Below are positions 57,262 to 64,000 of a stretch of DNA of 64,000 bases, piece after piece (the stretch's first letter is position 1; the number at the start of each line of letters is the position of its first letter). A model generated the notes under the pieces. The model searched no databases. It was given only the letters and a program-made list of their open reading frames with translations, and was not told where the DNA came from. Source of the stretch: JACVRW01 sp963846505 (GTDB lineage: Bacteria; Actinomycetota; Thermoleophilia; Solirubrobacterales; Thermoleophilaceae); the NCBI GenBank assembly GCA_963846505.1, contig CAWJWD010000007.1, positions 186,001 to 250,000 on the forward strand. Reading direction: 5' to 3'. The position numbers and the translations under genes are program-made.

Positions 57262-57565
57262 GGACGCGCCCCTGGGTCAACGCCTCATGAAGCATCGTGC
57301 TCTGAACGGCACCCCATTCGCGCACATAATCCTCACTGACAACCACTACTTCGGCCGGAATGCCGAGTCGACCGACCACGCCCATCAGCCGTGCTGCCTC
57401 GGCGAAACGGTCCTGAATCTCACGCTCGACCACCAAGAAGTCCAGGTCGCTGCGATGCCCGGCGTCACCACGGGCATGGGATCCGAACAGGATCACTTGG
57501 GCGGAACCGCTCGTCTCGTCGGCGAGCGCCCTAGCTGCTTTCTGAATGGTGGCCTCCGACAGCAC
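57242..57565 (-). CDS. Minimal nucleotidyltransferase (MNT antitoxin type)
   Basis: 107 residues: ILFGSHARGDAGHRSDLDFL VV carries the Pol-beta-type GSxARG and the two metal-binding Asp (40, 42). IPAEVVVVSEDYVREWG gives the third acidic position. MNT proteins AMPylate or otherwise modify their HEPN partner. It is upstream of and overlapping the HEPN gene, in the standard order. GTG start. Confidence 0.86.
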   Translation of the reverse strand: MLSEATIQKAARALADETSGSAQVILFGSHARGDAGHRSDLDFLVVEREIQDRFAEAARLMGVVGRLGIPAEVVVVSEDYVREWGAVQSTMLHEALTQGRVLVDAAA

Positions 57566-57697
57566 GTGTACAGGCTATCCAAGCTCCAGATCTGGAACCA
57601 GGCAAGCCCACGATGGTCTCCGGTCTTGTTGATGTCATCGGCCTACGCATGGCCGTTGCGAGCGATTCGTAATCGACCGGTGGCGCAAGAGAACCGA

Positions 57698-58708
57698 TCA
57701 GTTGGGGCGATCGGGCGGGCCAAGCGTCCGCACCAGACTGGTTACCGATGCCTCCCGCCCAGGGCCCTGGTGAGCCATCTGCGTACCGATCATGACGATC
57801 CCATCATCCAGCCAACTCGGTGCGAAGTGGTCTCGGCTGTTTCGATCCCCAGGTAGGTAGAAGTACCCGCGGCCCGTCGAAGGCTCGTCGCGCGGACGCC
57901 GGAAAAAATCTCGTTCAGGTGGGTCATCGAGTAACGGCACGAGGGGCGCGTCGTACAGCGTCCCGCCAGGGGAGGCGTAGGGTGGCGCGTCGCGCTCCAT
58001 CCACGCCACCATCACATTTCGGCCAACGAAGCTGTTTCCCTCATCGTGGCATCGTTGGATGGCCCGACCGAGCAATCGCGCATAGGCCTCAACTCCGGTG
58101 TCGTGTTCGATACAGCGCTGGAGCGAGCGATGCAGATCGACCCTTATGTGGGCCGGAAGGGGCTGACCAAACGCGAGTACTGGAGGCACGTTTCCCTCCC
58201 CAAGCGGGCCAATCGTCCAAGTAGAGAACTCGGGGGTCGCTTCGGGCAGCCACACAAGGTTTCCCTGTAAGTCCTGCGACGAAAAATTGGAGATGAGCTC
58301 AACGACGGGAACCGGCGCGCAAGTTTCGAATAGGCCGTCCGTAGACAGTCGCCGATCGCCATACAGGCTGCATATGAAGGCGAGCCGGCGCAAGCCCTGG
58401 CGCTGCTGCCTCGTAAACCTGGCGGGGCCATCGACACGTCGCACGGCTCTCGCGGCTTCCTCGCGAACTCGCCGATTTGCGTCCTGGGCACTATCGGCTT
58501 TGGCAAGGACATCTACGAGCCACTCGTCGGTTGGGCGTAAGGGAGCACCAATCCGTGCAATGCCCGTATATGCCCACACGTTTCGGCCCGTCGCGAAGAC
58601 CGCCTTGTTGCGGGCATCATCCGCGATGCGGCCATTCGGGTAGGTGAGTTGGCGGTCCGACGCTTGGAGAAAAAAGGTCGGGGTTGCGCAACATAGGACA
58701 AGGGTCAT
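57698..58708 (-). CDS. Stand-alone Ntn-hydrolase (proteasome-beta/HslV-like) protein with long C-terminal extension
   Basis: 336 residues from ATG 58708. After Met removal the chain starts TLVLCCATPTFFLQASDRQL T: Thr at mature position 1, Asp at 17 followed by Arg, and Lys at 34 (DDARNKAVF), close to the Thr1/Asp17/Lys33 set of proteasome beta and HslV. VWAYTGIARIG corresponds to the following glycine loop. The remaining approximately 250 residues are unlike HslV and unassigned. No HslU or other ATPase is nearby. GC is reduced. A TTG at 58717 would add three residues and bury the threonine. Confidence 0.55.
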   Translation of the reverse strand: MTLVLCCATPTFFLQASDRQLTYPNGRIADDARNKAVFATGRNVWAYTGIARIGAPLRPTDEWLVDVLAKADSAQDANRRVREEAARAVRRVDGPARFTRQQRQGLRRLAFICSLYGDRRLSTDGLFETCAPVPVVELISNFSSQDLQGNLVWLPEATPEFSTWTIGPLGEGNVPPVLAFGQPLPAHIRVDLHRSLQRCIEHDTGVEAYARLLGRAIQRCHDEGNSFVGRNVMVAWMERDAPPYASPGGTLYDAPLVPLLDDPPERDFFRRPRDEPSTGRGYFYLPGDRNSRDHFAPSWLDDGIVMIGTQMAHQGPGREASVTSLVRTLGPPDRPN

Positions 58709-58815
58709 GGAACGCAACGACCCTACTGAGCTGTGACAGCCGGGACCATCGGGACCGCGCCGTTGGATCGACAGTGTCGTGGGCGCTCGCGACTACCCAC
58801 ACATACCTGAGGGGC

Positions 58816-58844
58816 GGGGCGCCGGCTGCTCTGTGCGGCGCCCC
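58816..58844 (-). terminator. Terminator of the 58858-59139 gene
   Basis: The perfect 9-bp stem GGGGCGCCG with CGGCGCCCC has an 11-base loop, 14 bp after the TAA on the minus strand. Confidence 0.55.
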
Positions 58845-58857
58845 GGTGGTCGTGCGC

Positions 58858-59139
58858 TTACTCGGCGAGGGCGTGTGCCTCGTGGGCGGCGCGGGTGGCG
58901 AAGACGAACTGGCCGAAGCGGTTGATCAGGCCGGCGGCGTAGAGGTCTTCGATGGCGTCCTCGACGTCGACCGTGCTCGGCGTGTGGCCGGGCTCGGTTG
59001 CTGACGAGGGGTTGAGGCAGCGGTCCAGCTCGGTCGTGGTCCAGAGGACCGGGCGGTCCTCGAGGAGCAGGTCGAGCAGGGCCTGTTTGAGGGTGTGCGG
59101 GTCGTCGGGCTGATCGCCCGGGATACGCTGATCGCGCAT
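58858..59139 (-). CDS. Winged-helix-like hypothetical protein, 93 residues
   Basis: TLKQALLDLLLEDRPVLWTT TELDRCL and VDVEDAIEDLYAAGLINRFG QFVFATRAA have the spacing of a winged helix (helix, recognition helix, wing). It resembles small conserved proteins of Thermoleophilia. GGAGG lies 11 bases before the ATG. No partner is evident. Confidence 0.65.
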   Translation of the reverse strand: MRDQRIPGDQPDDPHTLKQALLDLLLEDRPVLWTTTELDRCLNPSSATEPGHTPSTVDVEDAIEDLYAAGLINRFGQFVFATRAAHEAHALAE

Positions 59140-59162
59140 GGGAGCTAATTCCTCCTGTGCCA

Positions 59163-59193
59163 GGCCCCGGGCTGTTGTCGCAGCGCCGGGGCC
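59163..59193 (-). terminator. Terminator between TauE gene and the 59139 gene
   Basis: The perfect 8-bp stem GGCCCCGG with CCGGGGCC has a 15-base loop, located after the stop of the TauE/SafE gene on the minus strand. Confidence 0.5.
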
Positions 59194-59242
59194 GCTTTGT
59201 TGGTTGAGGGAGACGGTAGGTGGTGGGGCGGATGGACCTGGG

Positions 59243-59998
59243 TCAGCCGCGGATGAGCTGGACGATGGCCGCGATTCCCACTACGACGATCACGGCTCGG
59301 AGGGCGTCGGGGTTCAGCCTCCGGCCGTAGCGCGCCCCGAGCTGGGCGCCGACAATGCTGCCACCGGCGATCAGACCGGCCGCCTCCCAGGCCACGTCGG
59401 CGACGGCGATGAAGATCAGCGCGGCGATTAGGTTGACGAGCGTCGCGAGCACGTTCTTCAACGCGTTCACGCGTTGGAGGTGGTCCGGCAGGGCAAGGCC
59501 GAGGATGGCGAGCAGCAGGATGCCCTGCGCGGCGCCGAAGTAGCCGCCGTAGACCCCGGCGAAGTAGACGCCGACGCGGGTCCAGCCGGTTCCCTGACGA
59601 TGCTCGGGCGGACGCCGGTCGGCGACGAGCTGGTCGAGCCGGGGCTGGAGCACGATGGCGACCAGCGCCACGACGATGAAGACGGGCACGATCGCCCGGA
59701 AGGCTTCGTCGGGGAGGGTGAGGAGGAGGACGGCGCCGGTGATCGCCCCCAAGACGGAGGCGAGGGCGAAGCGCAGCGTGCGGTCGCGCTGGCCTTCCAG
59801 CTCGCGTCGATAGCCGAGCGTGCCGGAGATGCCACCAGGCACCAGGCCGACGGTGTTCGAGACGTTGGCGGTGATGGGGGAGTAGCCGACGCCGAGCAGC
59901 ACCGGGAACGTGATCAGCGTCCCGCTGCCCACGACGGTGTTGATCGCTCCCGCGGCCATGCCGGCGGCCGCGACCGCGACTATCTCGAGGCCGGTCAT
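59243..59998 (-). CDS. TauE/SafE-family sulfite/organosulfonate exporter
   Basis: 251 residues with eight helices in two repeats. Repeat hallmarks are AGAINTVVGSGTLITFPVLL with NVSNTVGLVPGGISGTLGYR, and FAGVYGGYFGAAQGILLLAI with NALKNVLATLVNLIAALIF. The family exports sulfite or sulfur-containing acids, though many members are uncharacterised. Two sulfur-related genes elsewhere in the window give only loose context. Confidence 0.88.
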   Translation of the reverse strand: MTGLEIVAVAAAGMAAGAINTVVGSGTLITFPVLLGVGYSPITANVSNTVGLVPGGISGTLGYRRELEGQRDRTLRFALASVLGAITGAVLLLTLPDEAFRAIVPVFIVVALVAIVLQPRLDQLVADRRPPEHRQGTGWTRVGVYFAGVYGGYFGAAQGILLLAILGLALPDHLQRVNALKNVLATLVNLIAALIFIAVADVAWEAAGLIAGGSIVGAQLGARYGRRLNPDALRAVIVVVGIAAIVQLIRG

Positions 59999-60096
59999 CG
60001 AAACGGAGGAATACCCCAGGCGGGGGACGACGGGCGCGGCGCCTTTCGAGATACATTGCTCGACGCTCGAAGAACGCGAACCGAAGGAGCTCGCAC

Positions 60097-60759
60097 GTGA
60101 AGATGATCGGAGTCGGCTTTGGCCGAACCGGGACGATGTCGCTCAAGGGGGCGCTCGAGCAGCTCGGCGCCAACCCCTGCTTCCACATGATCGACCTGAT
60201 CATGGGCGAGAACAAGGAAGCCGACCTGCAGCACTGGATCAAGGTCGCCAACGGCGACCCCATCGACTGGCAGGAGGTCTTCGACGGCTGGGAGGCCACC
60301 GTCGACTGGCCCGCGTGCTCGCGCTGGGAGGAGCTCATCGACGCCTTCCCCGACGCGCCGGTCCTGCTCAACCACCGGGACTTCGACGGCTTCTACAAGA
60401 GCGTTCAGAACACGATCCTCGCGGTCAAGCTGGCCGCCCGCGCCGGCGAGCTGGAGCAGGACGCCAACCGCGAGCAGCCCGCCCCTGAGCTCTGGGGCGT
60501 GATCGAGAAGCTGATCTGGGAGGGCGACTTCCAGGGCCGCTTCGAGGACAAGGAGTGGGTGCGCTCGATGTACAGGCAGCGCATCGAGACGATCAAGGCC
60601 CGAGTGCCCTCGGACCGGCTGATCGTCTGGGAGCTCGGCGTCGACGGCTGGGAGCCGCTCGCGGATGCGCTCGGCGTGCCCGTGCCGGACGAGCCCTTCC
60701 CGCGTCTGCACGACACGAACGAGTTCCGCACCGAGTTCGGCCTTCCCGCGCTCGCCTAG
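60097..60759 (+). CDS. Sulfotransferase-family protein
   Basis: 220 residues. The PAPS 5'-phosphosulfate-binding motif GVGFGRTGTMSLKGALEQLG is at the N-terminus. DAFPDAPVLLNHRDFDGFYK is the second PAPS element (usually with Arg and Ser), and RLIVWELGVDGWEPLADALG is the late conserved segment. It resembles the actinobacterial/eukaryotic P-loop sulfotransferase group with unknown acceptor. GTG start with AAGGAG upstream. Confidence 0.85.
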   Translation: MKMIGVGFGRTGTMSLKGALEQLGANPCFHMIDLIMGENKEADLQHWIKVANGDPIDWQEVFDGWEATVDWPACSRWEELIDAFPDAPVLLNHRDFDGFYKSVQNTILAVKLAARAGELEQDANREQPAPELWGVIEKLIWEGDFQGRFEDKEWVRSMYRQRIETIKARVPSDRLIVWELGVDGWEPLADALGVPVPDEPFPRLHDTNEFRTEFGLPALA

Positions 60760-60770
60760 CCGCAGCGCGC

Positions 60771-61550
60771 CTAGCGCCGCCGGCCGTGCTTGCGCGTCTT
60801 GCGCTTGCGCGGCCGCGGCGGTGCCGCCGTCGCGTGGCCCCGCTCCAACGCGTGCTCGGCGTCCCTGATCGCCTCGCCGGCCACCGCGGGCGCGGGGGCC
60901 GGCACGCCCGCGGGCGCCGCCCGCCAGAGCGTCAGCTGCTGACCGAAGGCCCACAGCCCGGAGGTCACCCAATACACGCCCAGGCCCGCGGGCACGCGCG
61001 TGATCACGCTCGCGAACAGCAGCGGCAGCATCAGCATGACGCCGCGCTGGCCGCCATCGAGCGTGCGCGTGGCGATCGCGCTCGAGCCGAGCTGGAACGC
61101 CAGGTAGGACACCAGCAGCGCGATCAGCACCACGCCATGCGGCTTGTCGCCGAGGTGTGGGATGAAGAGGAAGCCGTCGTCGCCGAACAGGCCGTTCTTC
61201 ACGTCGGTGCGCATCAGGTAGTAGAGCGAGATGAACACCGGGATCTGGATCAGCATCGGCGCGAACGCGGCCAGTGGCTTGATCCCGTGCTGCTTGTAGT
61301 ACGCGGCGGTCTCGCGCTGCAGCCGCTGTGGGTCGTGCTTGTGCCGGGCCCGCAGCTTCTTCAGCTCCGGCATGTGCGCGCGCAGCTCGCGCTGGGAGCG
61401 GAACTGGCGCATCACGAGCGGGATGGTCGACGCGCGCACGAGCAGCGTCAGGCCGATGATCGCCAGACCCCAGCCGAGGCCGATCGCGTGCAGCCCCTCG
61501 AGCAGCCACTCCTCGGCGTTGATCAGCGGCGCGAACAGATGGGCCAGCAC
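60771..61550 (-). CDS. yidC: YidC/Oxa1-family membrane protein insertase
   Basis: 259 residues: LGWGLAIIGLTLLVRASTIP LVMRQF with the conserved hydrophilic-groove Arg, then a cytoplasmic hairpin (ELKKLRARHKHDPQRLQRET), FAPMLIQIPVFISLYYLM, VPAGLGVYWVTSGLWAFGQ and a basic tail PRKRKTRKHGRRR that may contact ribosomes. It inserts proteins into the membrane. This is a stand-alone copy away from rpmH/rnpA, so possibly a second YidC. GTG at 61550. Confidence 0.88.
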   Translation of the reverse strand: MLAHLFAPLINAEEWLLEGLHAIGLGWGLAIIGLTLLVRASTIPLVMRQFRSQRELRAHMPELKKLRARHKHDPQRLQRETAAYYKQHGIKPLAAFAPMLIQIPVFISLYYLMRTDVKNGLFGDDGFLFIPHLGDKPHGVVLIALLVSYLAFQLGSSAIATRTLDGGQRGVMLMLPLLFASVITRVPAGLGVYWVTSGLWAFGQQLTLWRAAPAGVPAPAPAVAGEAIRDAEHALERGHATAAPPRPRKRKTRKHGRRR

Positions 61551-61582
61551 GGCGTCTGAGCATAGGGATAGGGTCGGAATCC

Positions 61583-63016
61583 ATGGCCCAGGGTTTCTCG
61601 CACGTGCCGGTGACGCACGACCACGGAGCGGCAAGAGTCGGACCGGAGGCGCGCAAGCGGCTGCGCCGCTGGGGTGCGATCGCCGCCGTCGGCGGCTTCC
61701 TGTTCGGCTACGACACCGGCGTCATCTCCGGTGCGCTGCTGTTCATCAAGCACGACTTCGACCTCGGCTCGTTCGAGCAGGGCTTCGTGGTCAGCGTGCT
61801 GCTGCTCGGCGCGATGCTGGGTGCGCTGTTCGCCAGCCGCCCGGCGGACCGCTACGGGCGCAAGTACACGCTCGCCGGCATCGCGATCGTCTACACGCTC
61901 GGCATCGCCGCGGCCGCAGCGGCGCCCTCGTTCGGCGTGCTGCTCGGCGCGCGCTTCGTGATGGGCCTGGGCGTCGGCGCCGCCTCGGCGATCGTGCCGC
62001 TCTACCTGTCGGAGATCGCGCCCTCGAACGTGCGCGGACAGCTGGTCTCGCTCAACCAGCTGATGATCACGATCGGCATCGTCGTCTCGTACCTCGTCGA
62101 CCTGATCTTCAGCTCCTCGGAGGCCTGGCGGGCGATGTTCGCCGTCGGCGCGATCCCCTCGATCCTGTTCCTGCTCGGCATGTTGCGCATGCCCGAGACG
62201 CCCGCCTGGCTCGACGCGCGTGGGCGCGAGCAGGAAGCCCGGGCGGTGCTCGGCGAGGTGACCGACGAGGACACCGTCGACGAGATGATGGCCGGCTATC
62301 GCACGGCGCGCGAGCAGGCCGGCGCGAAGCTGAAGCTGCGCCAGCTCGCTCGCTCCGGCGCCCGGCCGGCGCTGATCATCGGGCTCGTGCTCGCCGTCGT
62401 GCAGCAGTTCGGCGGCATCAACACGATCATCTACTACGCGCCGACGATCATGGAGAACACCGGCCTCGGCGCCTCGGCCTCGATCGTCAGCTCGCTGGTG
62501 ATCGGCGTGATCAACGTCGGCATGACGGTCGTCTCGATCCGGCTGATCGACAAGCGCGGCCGGCGGCCGCTGCTGCTGATCAGCCTCGGCGGCATGATCG
62601 TCACGTTGATTCTGCTCGGGCTGACGTTCGCGCTGCCGCTGGGGGCGATCGACAGCTACGTCGCCCTGTTCTGCATCCTGCTCTACATCGCGGCGTTTGC
62701 GATCGGCATGGGGCCGGTGTTCTGGCTGCTGGTGTCCGAGGTCTTCCCGGCCAACGCGCGCGCCGAGGGCGTGAGCGTCTCCGGCACCGCCAACTGGCTG
62801 GCGAACTTCATCGTCGGCCTGGTGTTCCTGCCGCTGATCGACGCGATCGGGGAGGGGCCGACGTTCTGGATCTTCGCCGCGGTCTCGGTTGCCGGGCTGC
62901 TGTTCGTGCAGCGCTACGTGCCGGAGACCAAGGGTCGCAGCTTCGCCGAGGTCGACACCGACGTGCACGCGCGTTTCGGCGCGCCGCGTCCGGCGGTGGC
63001 GGAGGGCTCGGCGTAG
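61583..63016 (+). CDS. Sugar-porter family MFS transporter
   Basis: 477 residues with 12 helices. It carries the full sugar-porter signature set: FLFGYDTGVISGALLFIK, RPADRYGRKY, PLYLSEIAPSNVRGQLVSLN QL, QQFGGINTIIYYAPTI, DKRGRRPLL and PETKGRSF. It is probably a proton-coupled hexose or polyol importer. It diverges from yidC by 33 bp. Confidence 0.92.
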   Translation: MAQGFSHVPVTHDHGAARVGPEARKRLRRWGAIAAVGGFLFGYDTGVISGALLFIKHDFDLGSFEQGFVVSVLLLGAMLGALFASRPADRYGRKYTLAGIAIVYTLGIAAAAAAPSFGVLLGARFVMGLGVGAASAIVPLYLSEIAPSNVRGQLVSLNQLMITIGIVVSYLVDLIFSSSEAWRAMFAVGAIPSILFLLGMLRMPETPAWLDARGREQEARAVLGEVTDEDTVDEMMAGYRTAREQAGAKLKLRQLARSGARPALIIGLVLAVVQQFGGINTIIYYAPTIMENTGLGASASIVSSLVIGVINVGMTVVSIRLIDKRGRRPLLLISLGGMIVTLILLGLTFALPLGAIDSYVALFCILLYIAAFAIGMGPVFWLLVSEVFPANARAEGVSVSGTANWLANFIVGLVFLPLIDAIGEGPTFWIFAAVSVAGLLFVQRYVPETKGRSFAEVDTDVHARFGAPRPAVAEGSA

Positions 63017-63580
63017 CTAGAGAATCGGGGCCGGCGTGCTCGACGCGGGCGGCTCGCCCTTGCCGATCGCCGACGCGCTGAAGAGCGCGGTCATGCCGAA
63101 GAAGACGAAGTCGACGCCGACGAGCAGGCCGATCGCCCAGTCCGCCGAGCTCGGCAGCTCCTCGGCGATCAGGATGCCGAGCACGAGCGAGATCGCGCCG
63201 CTGAAGATGGTCAGCCCGGCACCCGGGGTCCCGAGCGAGACGAGGCCGCCGGCGACGCGGGCGAAGCCGATCGCGATGAACCAGATCACCAGCATCACGG
63301 TCAGCGTGAAGGTGCCCTGCAGCGGGGCCAGCAGCAGGTAGAGGCCGGCTCCGGACGTCAACAGCGCCAGCACCAGCCGCAGCGCCTTGCTGCCGAGATG
63401 GCCGTGCGAGAAGGCGTCGAAGATCATCGCCACGCCGGCGAACAGCAGCAGCCAGCCGATGAAGATCGCGGTTCCGACCGAGGCGACAGCTGGCACGACG
63501 ATCGCCACGAAGCCGACGATCACCGCCAGCACGCCGGTCCAGGTGAGCAGGCGCTTGGAGCGCTTGGAGTCGTCGTCCAT
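63017..63580 (-). CDS. HdeD-family (DUF308) membrane protein
   Basis: 187 residues with six membrane helices in three pairs: LLTWTGVLAVIVGFVAIVVP, FIGWLLLFAGVAMIFDAFSH and LGILIAEELPSSADWAIGLL VGVDFVFFGM. The DUF308/HdeD repeat FxGxxxLFxGxxxxxxAF is clear. In enterobacteria HdeD is an acid-stress membrane protein; the role here is unknown. It ends next to the MFS stop, convergently. Confidence 0.87.
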   Translation of the reverse strand: MDDDSKRSKRLLTWTGVLAVIVGFVAIVVPAVASVGTAIFIGWLLLFAGVAMIFDAFSHGHLGSKALRLVLALLTSGAGLYLLLAPLQGTFTLTVMLVIWFIAIGFARVAGGLVSLGTPGAGLTIFSGAISLVLGILIAEELPSSADWAIGLLVGVDFVFFGMTALFSASAIGKGEPPASSTPAPIL

Positions 63581-63589
63581 GGCGCCTGA

Positions 63590-64000
63590 CTATTCGGCGC
63601 CGGCGGGTGCGCTCCTGCCGGGCGCCTCCGGCGGCCCGGGCGGGGGCGGCGGCACCGCGGAGCTCGAGAGCGGGTTGCCGTACTCGCGCTGGTAGGCGAG
63701 GAACTCGCGCACGGCGATCTGGATCGCGGCTGCGCTCGGGATCGCGACCAGCGCCCCGATCACGCCGAACAGCGTGCCGCCGAACAGGGCTGCGATCACG
63801 ACGATGAACGGGTCGAGGCTGGCGGCGCGGCTCTGGATGCGCGGCTGGACGACGTAGTTCTCGAACTGCTGGTAGACGATCGCGAAGATCGCCCAGATGA
63901 TCGTCGTGGTCGGGAAGTCGACGAACAGCGTCGCGACGCCGACGATCACCGCTCCGAGCGTCGCGCCCACGAGCGGGATCAGGTCGAGCAGCGCGATCAC
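63590..64000 (-). CDS. AI-2E-family transporter, C-terminal part (partial)
   Basis: 136 residues remain; the N-terminus lies beyond the window. LDLIPLVGATLGAVIVGVAT, YQQFENYVVQPRIQSRAAS and LFGGTLFGVIGALVAIPSAA AIQI are the conserved last helices of the PerM/AI-2E family, followed by a Pro-rich tail. The family covers putative autoinducer exporters and Na+/H+ antiporter-like proteins. Confidence 0.88.
   Translation of the reverse strand: MIALLDLIPLVGATLGAVIVGVATLFVDFPTTTIIWAIFAIVYQQFENYVVQPRIQSRAASLDPFIVVIAALFGGTLFGVIGALVAIPSAAAIQIAVREFLAYQREYGNPLSSSAVPPPPPGPPEAPGRSAPAGAE

Noticed and set aside
1..64000. CRISPR arrays, insertion sequences, prophage or rRNA genes
   Set aside because: No regularly spaced repeats, transposase, phage structural gene or rRNA sequence was seen.

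Overview
The window is GC-rich bacterial DNA with dense, short-spaced genes on both strands and many GTG or TTG starts. Gene content suggests an actinobacterium, most likely of the Solirubrobacterales/Thermoleophilia type. The signs are a fadA2-fabG4-htdX-fadE5-like beta-oxidation cluster, HxlR/TetR/GlxA regulators, a short YidC, a DUF6328 protein and Ala-rich secreted proteins. That placement is inference from gene families; no rRNA gene is present. There is no transposase, integrase, CRISPR array or prophage.

Layout. 0-1.6 kb: a sigma-factor tail and a UDP-glucuronate decarboxylase-like gene whose frame is broken three times. 1.6-2.6 kb: tRNA-His(GTG), whose 3' end is repeated 880 bp downstream, bracketing a vapBC toxin-antitoxin pair. 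2.6-8.3 kb: HxlR regulator, acetyltransferase, a fused pabB-pabC folate gene, a zinc-binding lipoprotein under a Zur-like box, and a TetR repressor. 8.3-11.7 kb: fadA-fadB. 11.7-13.1 kb: a rearranged fic locus. 13.1-15.4 kb: a Cys-repeat secreted protein and a sigma/anti-sigma fusion. 15.5-22.4 kb: a TetR-controlled fatty-acid operon (thiolase, FabG4, MaoC, two acyl-CoA dehydrogenases). 23-29 kb: secreted paralogs, a GluQ-like gene, a molybdopterin oxidoreductase with its flavin reductase, and two SurA-like lipoproteins. 29-37 kb: galactokinase, MmgE/PrpD, ilvB with a leader peptide, and a molybdate operon (HTH-TOBE regulator, modABC). 37-45 kb: XRE regulator with a 30-bp perfect palindrome, miaA with an SOS box, CapA-like protein, a drug-type ABC exporter, a probable copper-linked membrane protein, and a GlxA regulator divergent from a lactonase-like hydrolase. 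45-51 kb: desaturase, transglutaminase-like protein, flippase-like membrane protein, creatininase and a fourth secreted paralog. 51-57 kb: LysR/cysteine-dioxygenase pair and three tandem RibD/DHFR-like genes followed by an alpha/beta hydrolase that lacks its nucleophile. 57-59 kb: a region of lower GC with MNT-HEPN toxin-antitoxin genes and a stand-alone proteasome-beta-like Ntn hydrolase. 59-64 kb: housekeeping membrane genes.

The main themes are fatty-acid degradation under two TetR repressors with visible operators, and molybdenum import near a molybdenum-type enzyme. Regulation is unusually legible: boxes consistent with Zur, LexA, CsoR, TetR (two), HxlR and VapB, plus an ilv attenuator. 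The least explained items are the four-member secreted family, the Ntn hydrolase, the SOS-box small gene, the head-to-head fic fragments and the tRNA-flanked vapBC segment.

Six genes have broken frames. Ten of the eleven breaks are single extra bases, which points to assembly error more than gene decay, so these should be checked against reads.
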